From NCBI GenBank assembly GCA_025345505.1, contig JANVCC010000167.1:360939-424938 (forward strand): a stretch of 64,000 nt of DNA, read 5' to 3'. The position numbers and the translations under genes are program-made. The notes beneath the pieces are model-generated. The model worked only from the letters and a program-made list of their open reading frames with translations, was not told where the DNA came from and did not search any database. The stretch is from Todiramphus chloris collaris. Taxonomy: Eukaryota > Chordata > Aves > Coraciiformes > Alcedinidae. Shown here piece by piece: positions 20,881-32,062 of this stretch. Position 1 is the first letter of the stretch. Each line of letters opens with the position of its first letter.

Positions 20881-23800
20881 GAAAGAAAGTCTTAAAAGCC
20901 AGGGAACCATTCTTCTGTGCGACCAGCCACCCTGTGTGGATGCAGCACAGGCAGTTGTCCTTCAAGTCAGATAAATTTTGGTGAGGTAGCCTGACATGTA
21001 AGACTCTATTTTTCATCCTTCACTCCCAGTCTGCAGACCGAGGGGTAGCTGTTGATGTTGCCAGATAGATTTCAGCAGGGAACTGTTCTGTTCAATAAGG
21101 CGATTCTGCTTCTGCTTCCATTTCTACTGCGCACCCGAAGCAGCTGTTTTCCCACCAGCTGTTACTTATTTCTTACTCCGTTTCCTCTGATTTGTGAAAG
21201 ACTAACAGAGACTAAATGAAGTAGAGATAGCCCTTTTATCATGATGGCAGAGAGGGGAGGGATGTAGAAGCATGCTCTGTGTTGTGTGCTTGGCTAGCAC
21301 TATAGGAGGAAGAGCTCGGTAGAGCCAGAGGGGTGCAAATCAAGCAGCAGTGACTTAGGAAACAGATTATATTTTGATGGCAAAAGCATGAAGTGCAGCA
21401 CTCAATAACAGTTTCTTAATTTTCTATTTATTCCCCTGCCATATTTTTGCATCAGACTTCAGTAAAGTATTAAGAAACTTTAGCAGCAGTAGAAGCCATA
21501 TCATCCCTATCATGAAGTGGAAGTCAAGTCAAATGGAAGTCAAGTCAAATGGAAGCCAAGAAGGCTGAAATATTTTTGTTAGGTAGAACGAGTAGCAATG
21601 GAGCACGTGAAGTGCACAGATGTTGTCAAAACAGGGTTTTCTTCCCCCCCGGAAGATACAGGCTTGTCTTTCATCTCGCTTTCAAACATCAGAAATACCT
21701 CTTTGTCCTGCAGTGGTTGGCAACCTCCTGATGTGTTTGAAGTCTTCAGAAGTGTTGTTAGAGGCTTGTGGCAGTCAGTCTTGGGTGTCCACAGATGGAA
21801 GATAAGTGGGTAGCCTTCCCAAGGACTCATTCCCCAACGTCAAGGTGACAAAACTGATACCAGTGGTCCTCTTCTTTGTAATCACACGTAATCTCTTGAT
21901 CTCGTCAGAAAGGAGCTCTTGTGCTTCAGACCAGTCATGATATCAGGTCAATATGGAGTGTCCTGAGAAAACCAGCACTCAAGTGTTTTCCATCCCAGGC
22001 TCAGTCTTGATGCTGAAACGTTGCTCTGAAGCATCCCAAGCGGTTGGGGATGATGAGCAACGATGTGATGACCGCATCCTCTGCAGCTTGCCCCTTGCAT
22101 GCTGCTCTAGGTACAGTGATGGGCTGTTTGAGGATCTTTCCCTTTTCCTTTTCCTGTTGAAAGGGAATTTCAGCACTGTAGGAGGTCTGTGGCCATTAAA
22201 AGGTCCCCTCACAATGACCTTTTTTTCCTCCCTTTTATTTACTTGGATGTAGTACAAGTGCCGCACTGCTCCCGAAGTAGCAAAATGACTAGCTCGCAAG
22301 AGAGCCTCTAAATGAAAATAATTGAGTTCTTTTAGCCTATTAGTGCTTAAGAATAGCCTTCTCTAAGTCCATTACCTCTAGGATAAAAGTCGTATGTGCA
22401 GCTGAATAAGCAGCATGTAGGACATGACTTGTTGCTAGGGAAAGAGGCTTTTTGAGTTCCCTGCACATCCAGTGGCTTGTGTAGGAAATAAAAACTGAAT
22501 GCCCTCCAACTGCATTCCTGAAATTGTCTTTACTCTTCAGTTGGCTGTCTGAAAAATTTTTCTATAGGTGAGTATGGCTTTCTGGAGCTGGTCTCATTCC
22601 CCTTCCAACTGTGACAGTTGGTGATGTGGGAAAAGAAGCTGCTTCTGCCTATTGCAGCCAAATCTACAAGAGCAATGCGTGCTGCTGGCGTTCATCTCGT
22701 CCAAGTGTAGTGTCCAGATTCCAGCTGTGATGCGAGATGTCGGCAGGGTAGTCTGTTAAATTAGTGGTCTTTCCCCTTTTCATCACTGCAGCAAAGGGCC
22801 ATCTTCTTTGCAGGCTTTTTTCAACACAGAATACATCCTGGGAAGGTAGAATTTTGGTAGCAAAACCTATAATCACTGACTGCAAGAAGTAAAATATCGC
22901 CAAGCACCTTTGTGATTTTTATTTTTTCTTTTGTGTAGCCTTGGCTCAGACCTTGCAATCACTGGAGTCCTGAAGTTACAGCTGGAAAGCGTGCCCATGG
23001 TGCTGCTCCTGAATTTGGCACCAACACTGTATGGACTAACTCAGGAGTCTTGGGTGGTGGTGAGCTTTTCTTGGGTTTGGTGGAGTCATTGAGACTAGGC
23101 TCCACCAAATATCACTCCAAGGTTGTTAAAATAGACCAGCCAGTTCAGGGGAGTCTTGCCAGAGTATCTTTAAACAAGACATTTAACCCTTTATCAGGAA
23201 CAAGGCACGTGAAAATGCTTTTTGCTCTTTAACATCCAAAGTTTGTAGCAACTGCAGTGGAGGAGAAGCTGAGATGGTGCCATACTGATTAGTAGAAGAA
23301 ACATCAATACATCAGGTCCACGACAGATCAGGGTTATGAGATGGCTCCTGTTCCCTTTGTGGAAGAACTCGTCCTTGTCCTTTAATGGCAAGTTCAGGAG
23401 TTGATACTGGATGGGTGAAAAAAGGGGTAGCTCTACAAGTTTTAATGCTGGAAAAAAAGGGCTTGGTAGTTATTACTCCAGCAATTCTGACGACTGTCTT
23501 ACTTTCCAATGTCTTTTTGTTGCAAAAACACTGCATGGGAAAGCAGAGACCAGGACAGCCTGCAACTATCTTGACAGTAGCATGACATTACTACTAATGA
23601 GTGACAGCCCCAAATCCCAATAGTGTCTATAATGTGAGGCTGTGTCTACCCACCCTTCAGAGAGATGCTGTAGTTGTTTCAGTTTAATAATTCAGTTTAA
23701 TACCACGAGTCTGATGTTAGTTGTCAGTTGTTTGACCAGCACTCGTATTTAAAAGGCCTCTTGGCCAGAGATAGCTTAAGTCATGAATATATGGTACTAA

Positions 23801-24470
23801 AAAGCTGTGAATCAGTTAAATTGCTCTGAAACTCAGTGATTAGGTCTGTGTACTGAATATCGGGCAGAACTGATTGGAGGCTTTGGTACTTGCATTGATT
23901 TTCCTAGATGACAAAGTCAACTTGTGTTCAAAAAAAATTTTCTTTATCTGAATTTTTTCTCGGCACTCAAAACTTTTTTTGATCTTTGTGTACAAAGAGC
24001 ATGAGCCTTTGTCTTAAACGCAGGAGGGAAGTCAGTAAATTGTATCACAAACTTGTGTTTCAAAAGGAAAATCTAGTTTAAAGCAGAGGGGGGAAGAGAA
24101 GTTTCTCTGGAGCGATCATTGATACAAACTCTTCTGACGAGAGGGAAGGGAAGGCATTTAGAGATGGGAGTTTCTAATTCAGAGTTGTGGAAAATATCCT
24201 TATGTTCCTTAACACAAACCTGGTTGAAAATAGATGGACACTGTTTCTTCAGATGAACTTGCTACTGTTTGCATTTGAGTGACTTTAGTATTCATCATCT
24301 TGCTATTCAAGACAGCTCTCAGGCTGGAGAGCTTTTTTTTGTTCTGTTTGTGCCAAGTATATACCGGGGAGGGCCCACTTCTTGACTGCAACTCCAGCAA
24401 TGGATCATAGCAGTAGAAATGATGATAATTTCATTGTGCACAGCTTCAAGCGTCCCTTCAGATGTCATTA
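20881..24470. other. Unassigned 3.6-kb stretch, no gene seen
   Basis: The longest CR1-free interval. Apart from the small 16-bp repeat at 21518 nothing was recognised. Several overlapping frames of 60-106 codons around 21550-21830 and 21950-22300 occur on both strands without recognisable domains. Because it is long and free of CR1, conserved non-coding elements or small exons are plausible but not visible from sequence alone. Confidence 0.4.
21518..21560. repeat. 16-bp tandem repeat, about 2.6 copies
   Basis: 'tggaagtcaagtcaaa' at 21518-21533 and 21534-21549, then a partial third copy 'tggaagccaag' from 21550. Internal 'aagtc' pairs suggest replication slippage. Confidence 0.9.
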
Positions 24471-25240
24471 TAACAAGGGCGAGTGTAGAGTCTTTATCTG
24501 GACAAGAACAGCTCAGGTACCAGTACAGATTGGGGACTGAGCTGTTGGAGAGCAGCACGGGGCAAAGGGACCTGGGTGTCCTGGTGGGCAGCAGGGTGAC
24601 CAGGAGCCAGCAATAGGCCCTTGTGGCCAGGAAGACCAATGGCATCCTGGGGTGGATTAGTAGGAGTGTGGTGAGTAGGTGGAGAGAGGTTTTCTTCCCC
24701 CACTACTCTGCCCTGGTGAGGCCACATCTGGAATATTGTGTCCACTTCTGGGCCCCTCAGTTCAAGAGGGACAGGGAACTGCTGGAAAGAGTCCAGCACA
24801 GAGCCACGGAGATGATGGAGGGAGTGGAACATCTCCCTGCTGAGGCAAGGCTGAGGGAGCTGGGGCTCTTGAGCTTGGAGAAGAGGAGACTGAGGGGTGA
24901 CCTCATGAGTGTTTATGAATATGTAAAGGGTGAGTGTCAGGAGGATGGAGCCAGGCTCTGCTAAGTGATGTCCAGTGATAGGACAAGGGGCAACAGGTGC
25001 AAGCTGGAACACAGGAGGTTCCACAAGAAACATAAGGAGAAACTTCTTTGCTGTGAGAGTGCCAGAGCCTGGAAGAGGCTGCCCAGAGAGATTGTGGAGT
25101 CTCCTTCTCTGGAGACTTTCCAATCCCCCCTGGATCTGTTCCTGTGTGGGCTGCCCTGGGTGACCCTGCTGGGGCAGGGGGATTGGACTCCATGATCTCC
25201 AGAGGTCCCTTCCATCCCCTATCATTCTGTGATTCTGTGA
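24471..25240 (+). mobile_element. CR1 LINE, 770-bp copy with ORF2 C-terminus (sense, type A)
   Basis: Begins in the ORF2 region after FADD ('aacaagggcgagtgtagagt'), then 'DLGVLVGSRV', '[12 protein letters not shown]' and '[12 protein letters not shown]' in a frame open for over 110 codons (24623-24964), then REIVESPSLETF, then the 3' end 'gggattggactccatgatct' and tail 'attctgtgattctgtgat'. The inner CR1 at 39183 is very similar to it through the ORF2 part. A long antisense frame (24494-25279, 261 codons) exists only because CR1 is open on its complement here. Confidence 0.96.
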
Positions 25241-27121
25241 TACTTCTCCTGATGTGGGCAGCAAATGGGTTTGAACCAATGTCTTACGTTTTTTAGACTT
25301 AGGCTGTCACTCAGCGACTCTCTTGTTTGGACTAGTTTTTCACCATTCAGTTAATGAGTGAAATCTTCCTTTTCTGTAAAAATCAACATTTCCTAACAAT
25401 GCCCCGCCCCCCCAGTCCAATCTGAAAATCTGTCTGTGAGTATAGATGTTTCTTCTTGGCTTGCTATGGACAGCTACGTTCAGAAGCTGTTCACCCAGAG
25501 CAGCCTGCTTCTCTCTGGGTGTCTGTCCATCAGTTAAACAGTTTGTCTTCCCTATTTCCTTCAAGAGTGTAGAATTCCAACAGGAAACTAATGAAGAAAA
25601 TTTGGGAGCTATAAATATAGCGATGCTGGTTGTCAAATTGGTGCTAACGTTTTTACAACGTAATTTGATGGATGCAACAGTTAAATTGGTAGCATTGGAC
25701 AGGATGCTTTTTGTGGACAAGATAAATTATCTCTGCACACGCGTTCACATAGATGTTTTAAAATGAAATGCATTAAAATGAAAGGATAAATCTGTCCAGA
25801 GCCTACACAAACCTGCCAAACCTGCCACCTGTAAAGATTTTAATGAACTGTTCTTTATTTAACAGAAAAAAGTCAAATTAATGCTTTCACTTGCCTTGCT
25901 GAGACTTCTTTTATCTCAGGCTCTCTGCGATATCGTTTAGCAAATGCAACTCTGGTGTTTTAATCAGAATTTGTCGCAAATGAGTGAAGAAGGTCCTTAA
26001 ATCTTAACCATGGCTTTCATGCAGCTCAGCCATGAGGACATGGGCTTTTTGGTCAAAGCCACAGTGACCTAGTGTTTTGTCAGGAGCCAGAGGATACCCA
26101 AGCCCATGTTGTGCCATGAGGGAACATAATGCAAAGGAATTCCTCTGGAGTTTCTAAATGGAAGATGATATGGTTTGGTTTTTTTTTTCAGAGTAAATGA
26201 ACGAAGTAGTATACTAGGAGGTTACACTTCTGTGTTTGAGAGAGAGAAAGCCTTGGAGTGCAGTCAACCCTGGAAGACAGGGCTTAGCAAAGGGGGGTTT
26301 ATGCAGCAAGAGGAGAGGGGTTTACTTGCATCTCCTTTCTGCAGCCTGTTTTCAGAGGGGAATTGGGACATGCGGGACATGTCAGGCTTGTAACATCTGT
26401 GTAAGGACAAATGCCATCCTCTGAGAGTCAGCAGAAAATTTATGTGCTTATTTTTTTTTTGTTAAGCATGTTGCTTAAGGGCCTTAGCTTGACAATGGTT
26501 TGGAAGTCCACCACTTAATAGCATCCTCTTTTCCTGTGCTCTTCAATGAATCCTCACTCTTGCTTTCCACCCTTCTAACCCCTACCATTTTTATGTAGTT
26601 CCTTGGTTGTCCTTCACTTACTGTGGATGTGGAAAACATTTCTGTCCGAGTAAACAACACTTGGCTTCTAGTTAAGCTGTGTTGTGACTATACTGAAGCT
26701 CTCTGATTTTGTAGGAGGCTGAAAGGATCTAGAAAAGTGAAAGCAGTAGGTAAGGAGGTAGAATAGCAAGGGAGAAAGCCATGATGTGTGAGGTGCACAG
26801 GCAAAGTAATGGGCACCATCAGTAGTGACTGTTGGTAGCAGCACAGGAGTTGTAAAATTAAGTTAAATCCTTAAAAAAAAATTAATGAAACCTTATTAAT
26901 TACCTTCATTGTCCATTCTGACTTCAACAGGCTTTGAATGAGCTTGTTGAAGCAGCCTTGGGCCAATGGCTCAAGCGTGAGATTGGAATTTAGGAGCTGG
27001 TCTGTTTTTCTTTTGGCTGAACGAATTTTTGTCCTGTGAGACAAAATAATGTTACAGTCTTTATAAGGAACTCTAACTTTGAGACCCTCTCCCTTTTGTT
27101 TGCCATGTTCCAATCAGTAGT
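25241..27121. other. Unassigned 1.9-kb stretch, no gene seen
   Basis: Frames of 106 (sense 25446-25766) and 126 (antisense 25340-25720) codons overlap each other and show no recognisable domain. Sequence at 26567-26592 faintly recalls a CR1 end but is too short to call. Confidence 0.4.
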
Positions 27122-27982
27122 TTGAGAGGAGTGGCTGACACACCAGAGCTGTGCTGCTGTCCAAGGAGGTCTGGACGGGCTGGAGAGCTGGATGAAGGTG
27201 AACCTCATGAGGTTCACTAAGGATAAGTGTAGAGTCCTGCATCTGGAGAGGAATACCACCAGGCAATGGTACAGGTTGGGGGTCATCCTGCTGGAAGGCT
27301 GCACCATGGAGAAAGACCTTGGAGTCCTAGTGGATAGCAGTTTCTCCATGGGACAGCAATGGGCCCTTGTGGCCAGGAAGGCCAATGGTCTTCTGGGGGG
27401 GCATTAAGAAAACTGTGTCCAGCAGGTGTAGGGAGGTTCTCCCCCCCTCTGCTGTGCCGTTGTGAGACCACACCAGGAATACTGTGTCCAGCTTTGGGCT
27501 CCCCAGTTTAAGAGAGAGATCTACGGGAGAGAGTCCAACAGAGGCTACAAGGATGATGAAGGGACTTGAGCATCTCCCCTGTGAAGAAAGACTGAGGGAA
27601 CGGGGGCTGTTTAGTCTGGAGAGGAAAAGGTTGAGAGGTGACTTTATGAATGTCTGTAAATATCTGAAGGGTGGGTGTCAAATGGAAGGGGACAGGCTCT
27701 TTTCAGTGGTGTCCAGTAGTAGGACACAGAACAATGGGTTTAAACTTGAGCATAGAAGGTTCCACCTCAACATGAGGAGGAACTTCTTTGGTGTGAGGGT
27801 GCCAGAGCCTGGAAGAGGCTGCCCAGAGAGGTTGCGGACTCTCCTTCTCTGGAGACTTTCCAACCCCCCCTGGATCTGTTCCTGTGTGGGCTGCCCTGGG
27901 TGACCCTGCTCTGGCAGGGGGGTTGGACTCGATGAGCTCCAAAGGTTCCCTTCCAACCCCTACCATTCTGTGATTCTGTGAT
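27122..27982 (+). mobile_element. CR1 LINE, 860-bp copy (sense, type A)
   Basis: Starts shortly after the FADD region ('ggagtggctgacacacca', as in 'GGVADTPELC') and runs to 'cagaggctacaaggatgat', '[19 protein letters not shown]', the motif [10 protein letters not shown] in the shifted frame, and the end 'ggttggactcgatgagctcc' with tail 'attctgtgattctgtgat'. A run 'ctgggggggcattaag' and 'ctccccccctctgc' mark frame-breaking slippages. It ends in two near-perfect octamer tails, suggesting a younger copy. Confidence 0.96.
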
Positions 27983-28983
27983 TGGTTTCCCATGATGATC
28001 CCAGCCTCCAGCTGTACCTAGTGTGCTCTGTTGCTGTGAGCATGCCAAGAAAAATGGGGCCATTTCTGAGTAGGCTCCAAAGTAAACATTTTTCCTTGGA
28101 GACTAGTAGACTAACAGATTTGATGTCTTTGCCCCGTGTTTTCACTTTGAAGAAAATAAATGTGCATCTAAAAATGCTTAATACTTCAGGAGCTGTCTCT
28201 CTTTCAAAAAAGCAGATTCCAGAGTGTTGACAGCAGATAACTGGTATGAACTTTTTTCCTTAGTTGGAGCAAAGGCCCCTTTAGAACAATAACTCCAGGC
28301 TGAGAGCGGTCCCATGGTCACAGTTTTAGTGTGTTTGCCAGAAAACCTGGAGTTTTGTTTCTGTCACCTGCTGTGTGAACTTGGTTTCTCCTCTTGCATA
28401 ACTCGCGGTTCATCCTCCCCTTTTGTAAAGGATACTGTGTTGTCTCCTGCAGACCGTGAAGACCTTCACGGGCGTTGATATTTGGGTCATTTATTAAAAT
28501 AGCCACATGGAATCTAAACTATTTATATTAATACAGTGTGGAACAGAGCAGCTGCTATGGTACAGTTAATAATGTTGGTCTTCAGTCACCCTGAATCCAT
28601 TTTTACCCCCGACTGTCTGGCATTCTGGAAGATACGACACCCCCCAAACGTCTGCAGAAAGCTTGTCATGCTGTCTTATGCATATCAGTGCTGGTCCTTA
28701 AATATGAAAAGACATAAATAATGAACCCAAGTATACTCGGTTATTCTTGCTGTACCTCGCCAGAACATTGTAAAATACCTTCAGTATTATTAGAAGGTAG
28801 TAAAAATCCAGATTATGAGTCTTATTTATTCTCACTGAAGTAAATGCTCTTCTGAGACAGCATAATCTTGAAAAATATTGGTTATTTTTAGAAGACATCT
28901 TTAATTCAAAAGGTCAGTCCCCAGTAAGGTCCAAGAACGAGTGCATCTGGAGCCTTTTGGATACAGGGGGAGCAGCTCCATAG
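27983..28983. other. Unassigned sequence, no gene seen
   Basis: 1 kb between CR1 copies without recognised features. The segment near 28700-28900 is AT-rich. Confidence 0.4.
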
Positions 28984-29052
28984 CTTGACTACATAAAGGC
29001 TTTGGATATGGTCTCCCACAGTGTCCTTATAGCCAAACTGCTGGAAAAGTGG
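28984..29052 (+). mobile_element. CR1 LINE, isolated reverse-transcriptase fragment
   Basis: 'cttgactacataaaggcttt' to 'caaactgctggaaaagtgg' translates as a decayed form of the CR1 block 'LD.SKAFD.VSH.ILI.KL' ('KALDMVSHSVLIAKLL'). Only about 70 bases survive, 5' and 3' parts missing. It could belong with the 3' copy starting at 29188 if that element has lost its middle. Confidence 0.75.
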
Positions 29053-29187
29053 ACTTTTTTCCCTCAAGGAGACTTTTTTAACGTTTTAATTATAGCGCCT
29101 TCCAGCCTGTATTAGCCTACAAGTGTATGATTTTCATCATGCACCTTGTAAATTCCTCTTGGAGTAGCAAATGGGTACTGGAGCCCT
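29053..29187. other. Short non-CR1 spacer
   Basis: T-rich start ('ggacttttttccctcaagg') and no CR1 similarity seen. It separates two CR1 pieces in the same orientation. Confidence 0.4.
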
Positions 29188-29647
29188 TAACACAAGAAGG
29201 ATGTGGGCCTGATGGGAGCAGGTCCAGAGGAGGCCACAGAAATGGTCGGAGGGCTGGAGCACCTCTCCTGTGAGGCCAGGCTGAGGGGCTTGGGGTTGTT
29301 CAGCCTGGAGCAGAGAAGGTTCCAGAGGGACCTAATAGCAGCCTCCAGGACCTGAAGGGACCCTACAGGAAAGCTGGGAAGCGCTTGTTTCCAAGGGCTT
29401 GTGGTGATAGGATGTGGGGCAATGTTTTTAAACTAGAGCAGGGGAGATTTAGATTGGACATTAGGAAGAAGCTCCTTACTGTGAGGGTGGTGAGACACTG
29501 TGGGTTGCCCAGGGAGGTGGTAGAGGCCCCATCCTTGGAGACATTCAAAGTCAGGCTTGACGAGTCTCTGAGCAACCTGATCTAGTAAGGATGGACTAGA
29601 TGAGCTTTGGAGGTCCCTTCCAACCCAAGGCATTCTGTGATTCTATT
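29188..29647 (+). mobile_element. CR1 LINE, 3' portion (sense, type E)
   Basis: From 'aacacaagaaggatgtgggc' through 'ggagcacctctcctgtgagg', 'ggttgttcagcctggagcag' and 'gtggtgagacactg' to 'gatgagctttggaggtccc' and tail 'attctgtgattctatt'. The E type differs from A-D in having 'gcaacctgatctag' and 'gaggccccatccttgga'. A deletion before 'gggttgcccag' removes the usual 'gaacag'. Confidence 0.94.
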
Positions 29648-31193
29648 TTTCCTGTGTTGGCTGTGAAAGGAGGTGAGTAGGAAATGGATATCCAAGGGAA
29701 AACAATAGGTCAATTAAACCAGTGCTGAGAGGGCTTGTTGGTGATGGTCCTTGAACAGGTTTTGAATTATCTTAGGTTGATTTTGTGATCCATATCAGTT
29801 CGTGGAGGTGACACAACCTAAACCAGTTCCCACTTAAACCTGCCTTGATTTGGTCATTATTTAAATTAAGGAATATCTGGTGCTTTTCCTTACGTAGCTA
29901 GTAATTTAAGCATTGTCCTCAAAAAACTGAGCAGACGTACATAACTGCCATGGAAAACTTTTGGGTTTGTACAGTGAAACCTGCAGGATCTCTGTTCTAC
30001 AAAGGTCTTCCTTCCCTGCTTCCCAGCACATAAGAAAGCACTAAGGCAAATTCAGCTACAGCAGGAACTTCTGGGTGAAAATAACAAATGTTAGATTTCT
30101 GTTGTTGCTCCAAAATTCCACCTCAAGTTGTGAAAGCGTGTTTTAATTCCTTGATGTACGTAGATATATATTTTGACCAAGAATCTACTTTTCAGAACAC
30201 CTTCATCTTGCCAAAAGCATCAGCTTTCCATGGCAAGCTCAATGTTTTTATAAACCCTGCCAGTGTTTTGTGTGCTTGCATCTGTCTAGTAGCTGAATTC
30301 CTGAGGCAGCTTTTAATCAGCCAGATTTAGATTGCATAATAAAAATATTTAAGTGACTAATATTTTAAGAAACAGGTAGGTCTCATGCAAAAACTATAAA
30401 CCTGTAATTCAAAGTAGTCCTAAAATGAGAAACTCTCTGAGAAGTCCAGTTTTCGACTGGAAATAGTATCCTAGAATGGAAGAAGCAAACTAAACATGCA
30501 GAACTGAAGGTAAATCCTGTAAAGAATCTACTGTACACAATTGTACTGCTTGAGAAGTAATTTTTATTCAGTGAGTTGGAGCTTTCCCATTGTGTTAATT
30601 GTTTGAATAGCAGAGGAGACATGACCCCAGTCTCCCTGAGATAGGATCACTGCTAATTAATGTAATCCCTTAGACGAGGACCAGTAGAGTATCCTACTGG
30701 AGATGCCAGAAAGCCAAGTTACCACATTGAGACAAATTAAATAGCTATTTTTAGTGCAGTAGCATTAATAAGCCATCCTCCTAAAACATTTACTATGTAG
30801 ACAAAATAAAACCAAGGTATAGATGTTAAAACAGCAAGCATATAGGCATTAAAAATACTTGCAAAAGGAGGATAACCTTTGCCGTTAAGCTCTAAATTTG
30901 TTCCATGTGAAACAAAATCCTTTTTCTTCAGTAAAAAAGCTGCAAGATGGTAACTTGTATAGGACAGGAAAACTACTCTGGGATGTTCTTGCTAGCCAAA
31001 AAACCATCAAGGATAGTTGCACGGGAAAAGAAGAAACTACTTCAGTGGAATCATATTCCCATTTCCATGGCTCTGTTTGCCACCTTTCTTTATTTATGAT
31101 GTAATAGTTGCACTTTTTGTGTAATTTTTAGGAAATCTGAAGCAACAACTTTTACTATATACTGACCTGGAAATGAGTTGTCTTCAGGGGGGA
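29648..31193. other. Unassigned 1.5-kb AT-rich stretch, no gene seen
   Basis: No repeat family or exon recognised. The region 30300-30900 is particularly AT-rich. Confidence 0.4.
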
Positions 31194-32062
31194 TGCTTTC
31201 CATCGTTTTTGAAAGGTGCTGGAGAACAGGAGAGGTGCCTGAGGACTGGAGGAAAGCCAGCGTCACTCCAGCCTTCAAAAAAGGGCAAGAAGGGGGGCCC
31301 AGGAAATTACAGGCCAGTCAGCCCCACCTCCATCCCTGGAAAGCCCATTTTGGAAGTCTTCTCCAAGCACATGGATTAAAAGAATGTTTTGGGGAGTAGT
31401 CAACACAGATTCATCAAGGGAAAATCATGCTTGTCCAAACTGTTAGCCTTCTGTGATGGTGTGACTAGGTGGGTAGATGAGAGGAGAGCAGTGGATGTTG
31501 TCTGTCTTGACCTCAGGAAGGTCATTGTCTCCTATAACACTCTCATAGGTGAGCTCAGGAAGTGTGAGTTGGATGAGTGGTCCCTGAGGTGGATTGAGAA
31601 GTAGCTGAAGGACAGAGCTGTGAGGGTTGTGGTCAGTGGCACAGAGACTAGTTGGAGGTCTGTAGCCAGCAGTGCTCCCCAGGAGGCAGGACTGGGTCCA
31701 GTCTTGTTCAAATTATTCATCAGTGACCTGGATGAGGGGACAGAGCTTACAAATAACCAAAGAGTGGGTGTCAAGAGGTTGGAGCCAGTCTCTTTTCATT
31801 GGTGCCCAGTGATAGGTCAAAGAACAATGGGCACAAACACAGGAAGTTCCACCTAAACAGAGAGAAAAGCTTCTTTGCTGTGAGGGTGACAGAGCCTGGA
31901 GCAGGCTGCCCAGAGAGGTTGTGGAGTCTTCTCTGGTGAGGTTCAAAATGCATGGATGCATTCCTGGGCAACCTCATCTAGACGTACCTACTTTATCAGG
32001 GAGGTTGGACTTAGATGATCTCCAGAGGTCCATTCCACCCCTACCACTCTGTGGTTTTGTGA
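31194..32062 (+). mobile_element. CR1 LINE with a large internal deletion (sense, type C)
   Basis: Starts in the same part of ORF2 as the copy at 5416 ('LSIVFERCWRTGEVPEDWRK') and has the same 3' end type ('ccagaggtccattccacccc'). It reads through 'SCLSKLLAFCDGVTRWVDE' and 'CLDLRK' to '[12 protein letters not shown]', then jumps near 31742-31752 directly to 'acaaataaccaaagagtggg'. That jump skips the sequence equivalent to about 5990-6550 of the other copy. The loss includes the FADD motif. Several frameshifts are also present. Confidence 0.95.

Noticed and set aside
24494..25279. 261-codon minus-strand open frame, the longest in the window
   Set aside because: It is the complement of a sense CR1 copy. 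The plus strand carries readable ORF2 motifs ([24 protein letters not shown]), so the minus frame is a shadow.
26567..26592. Possible CR1 end ('ttctaacccctaccatttt')
   Set aside because: Only about 20 bases of similarity with no 'ggttggact' block upstream; chance not excluded.
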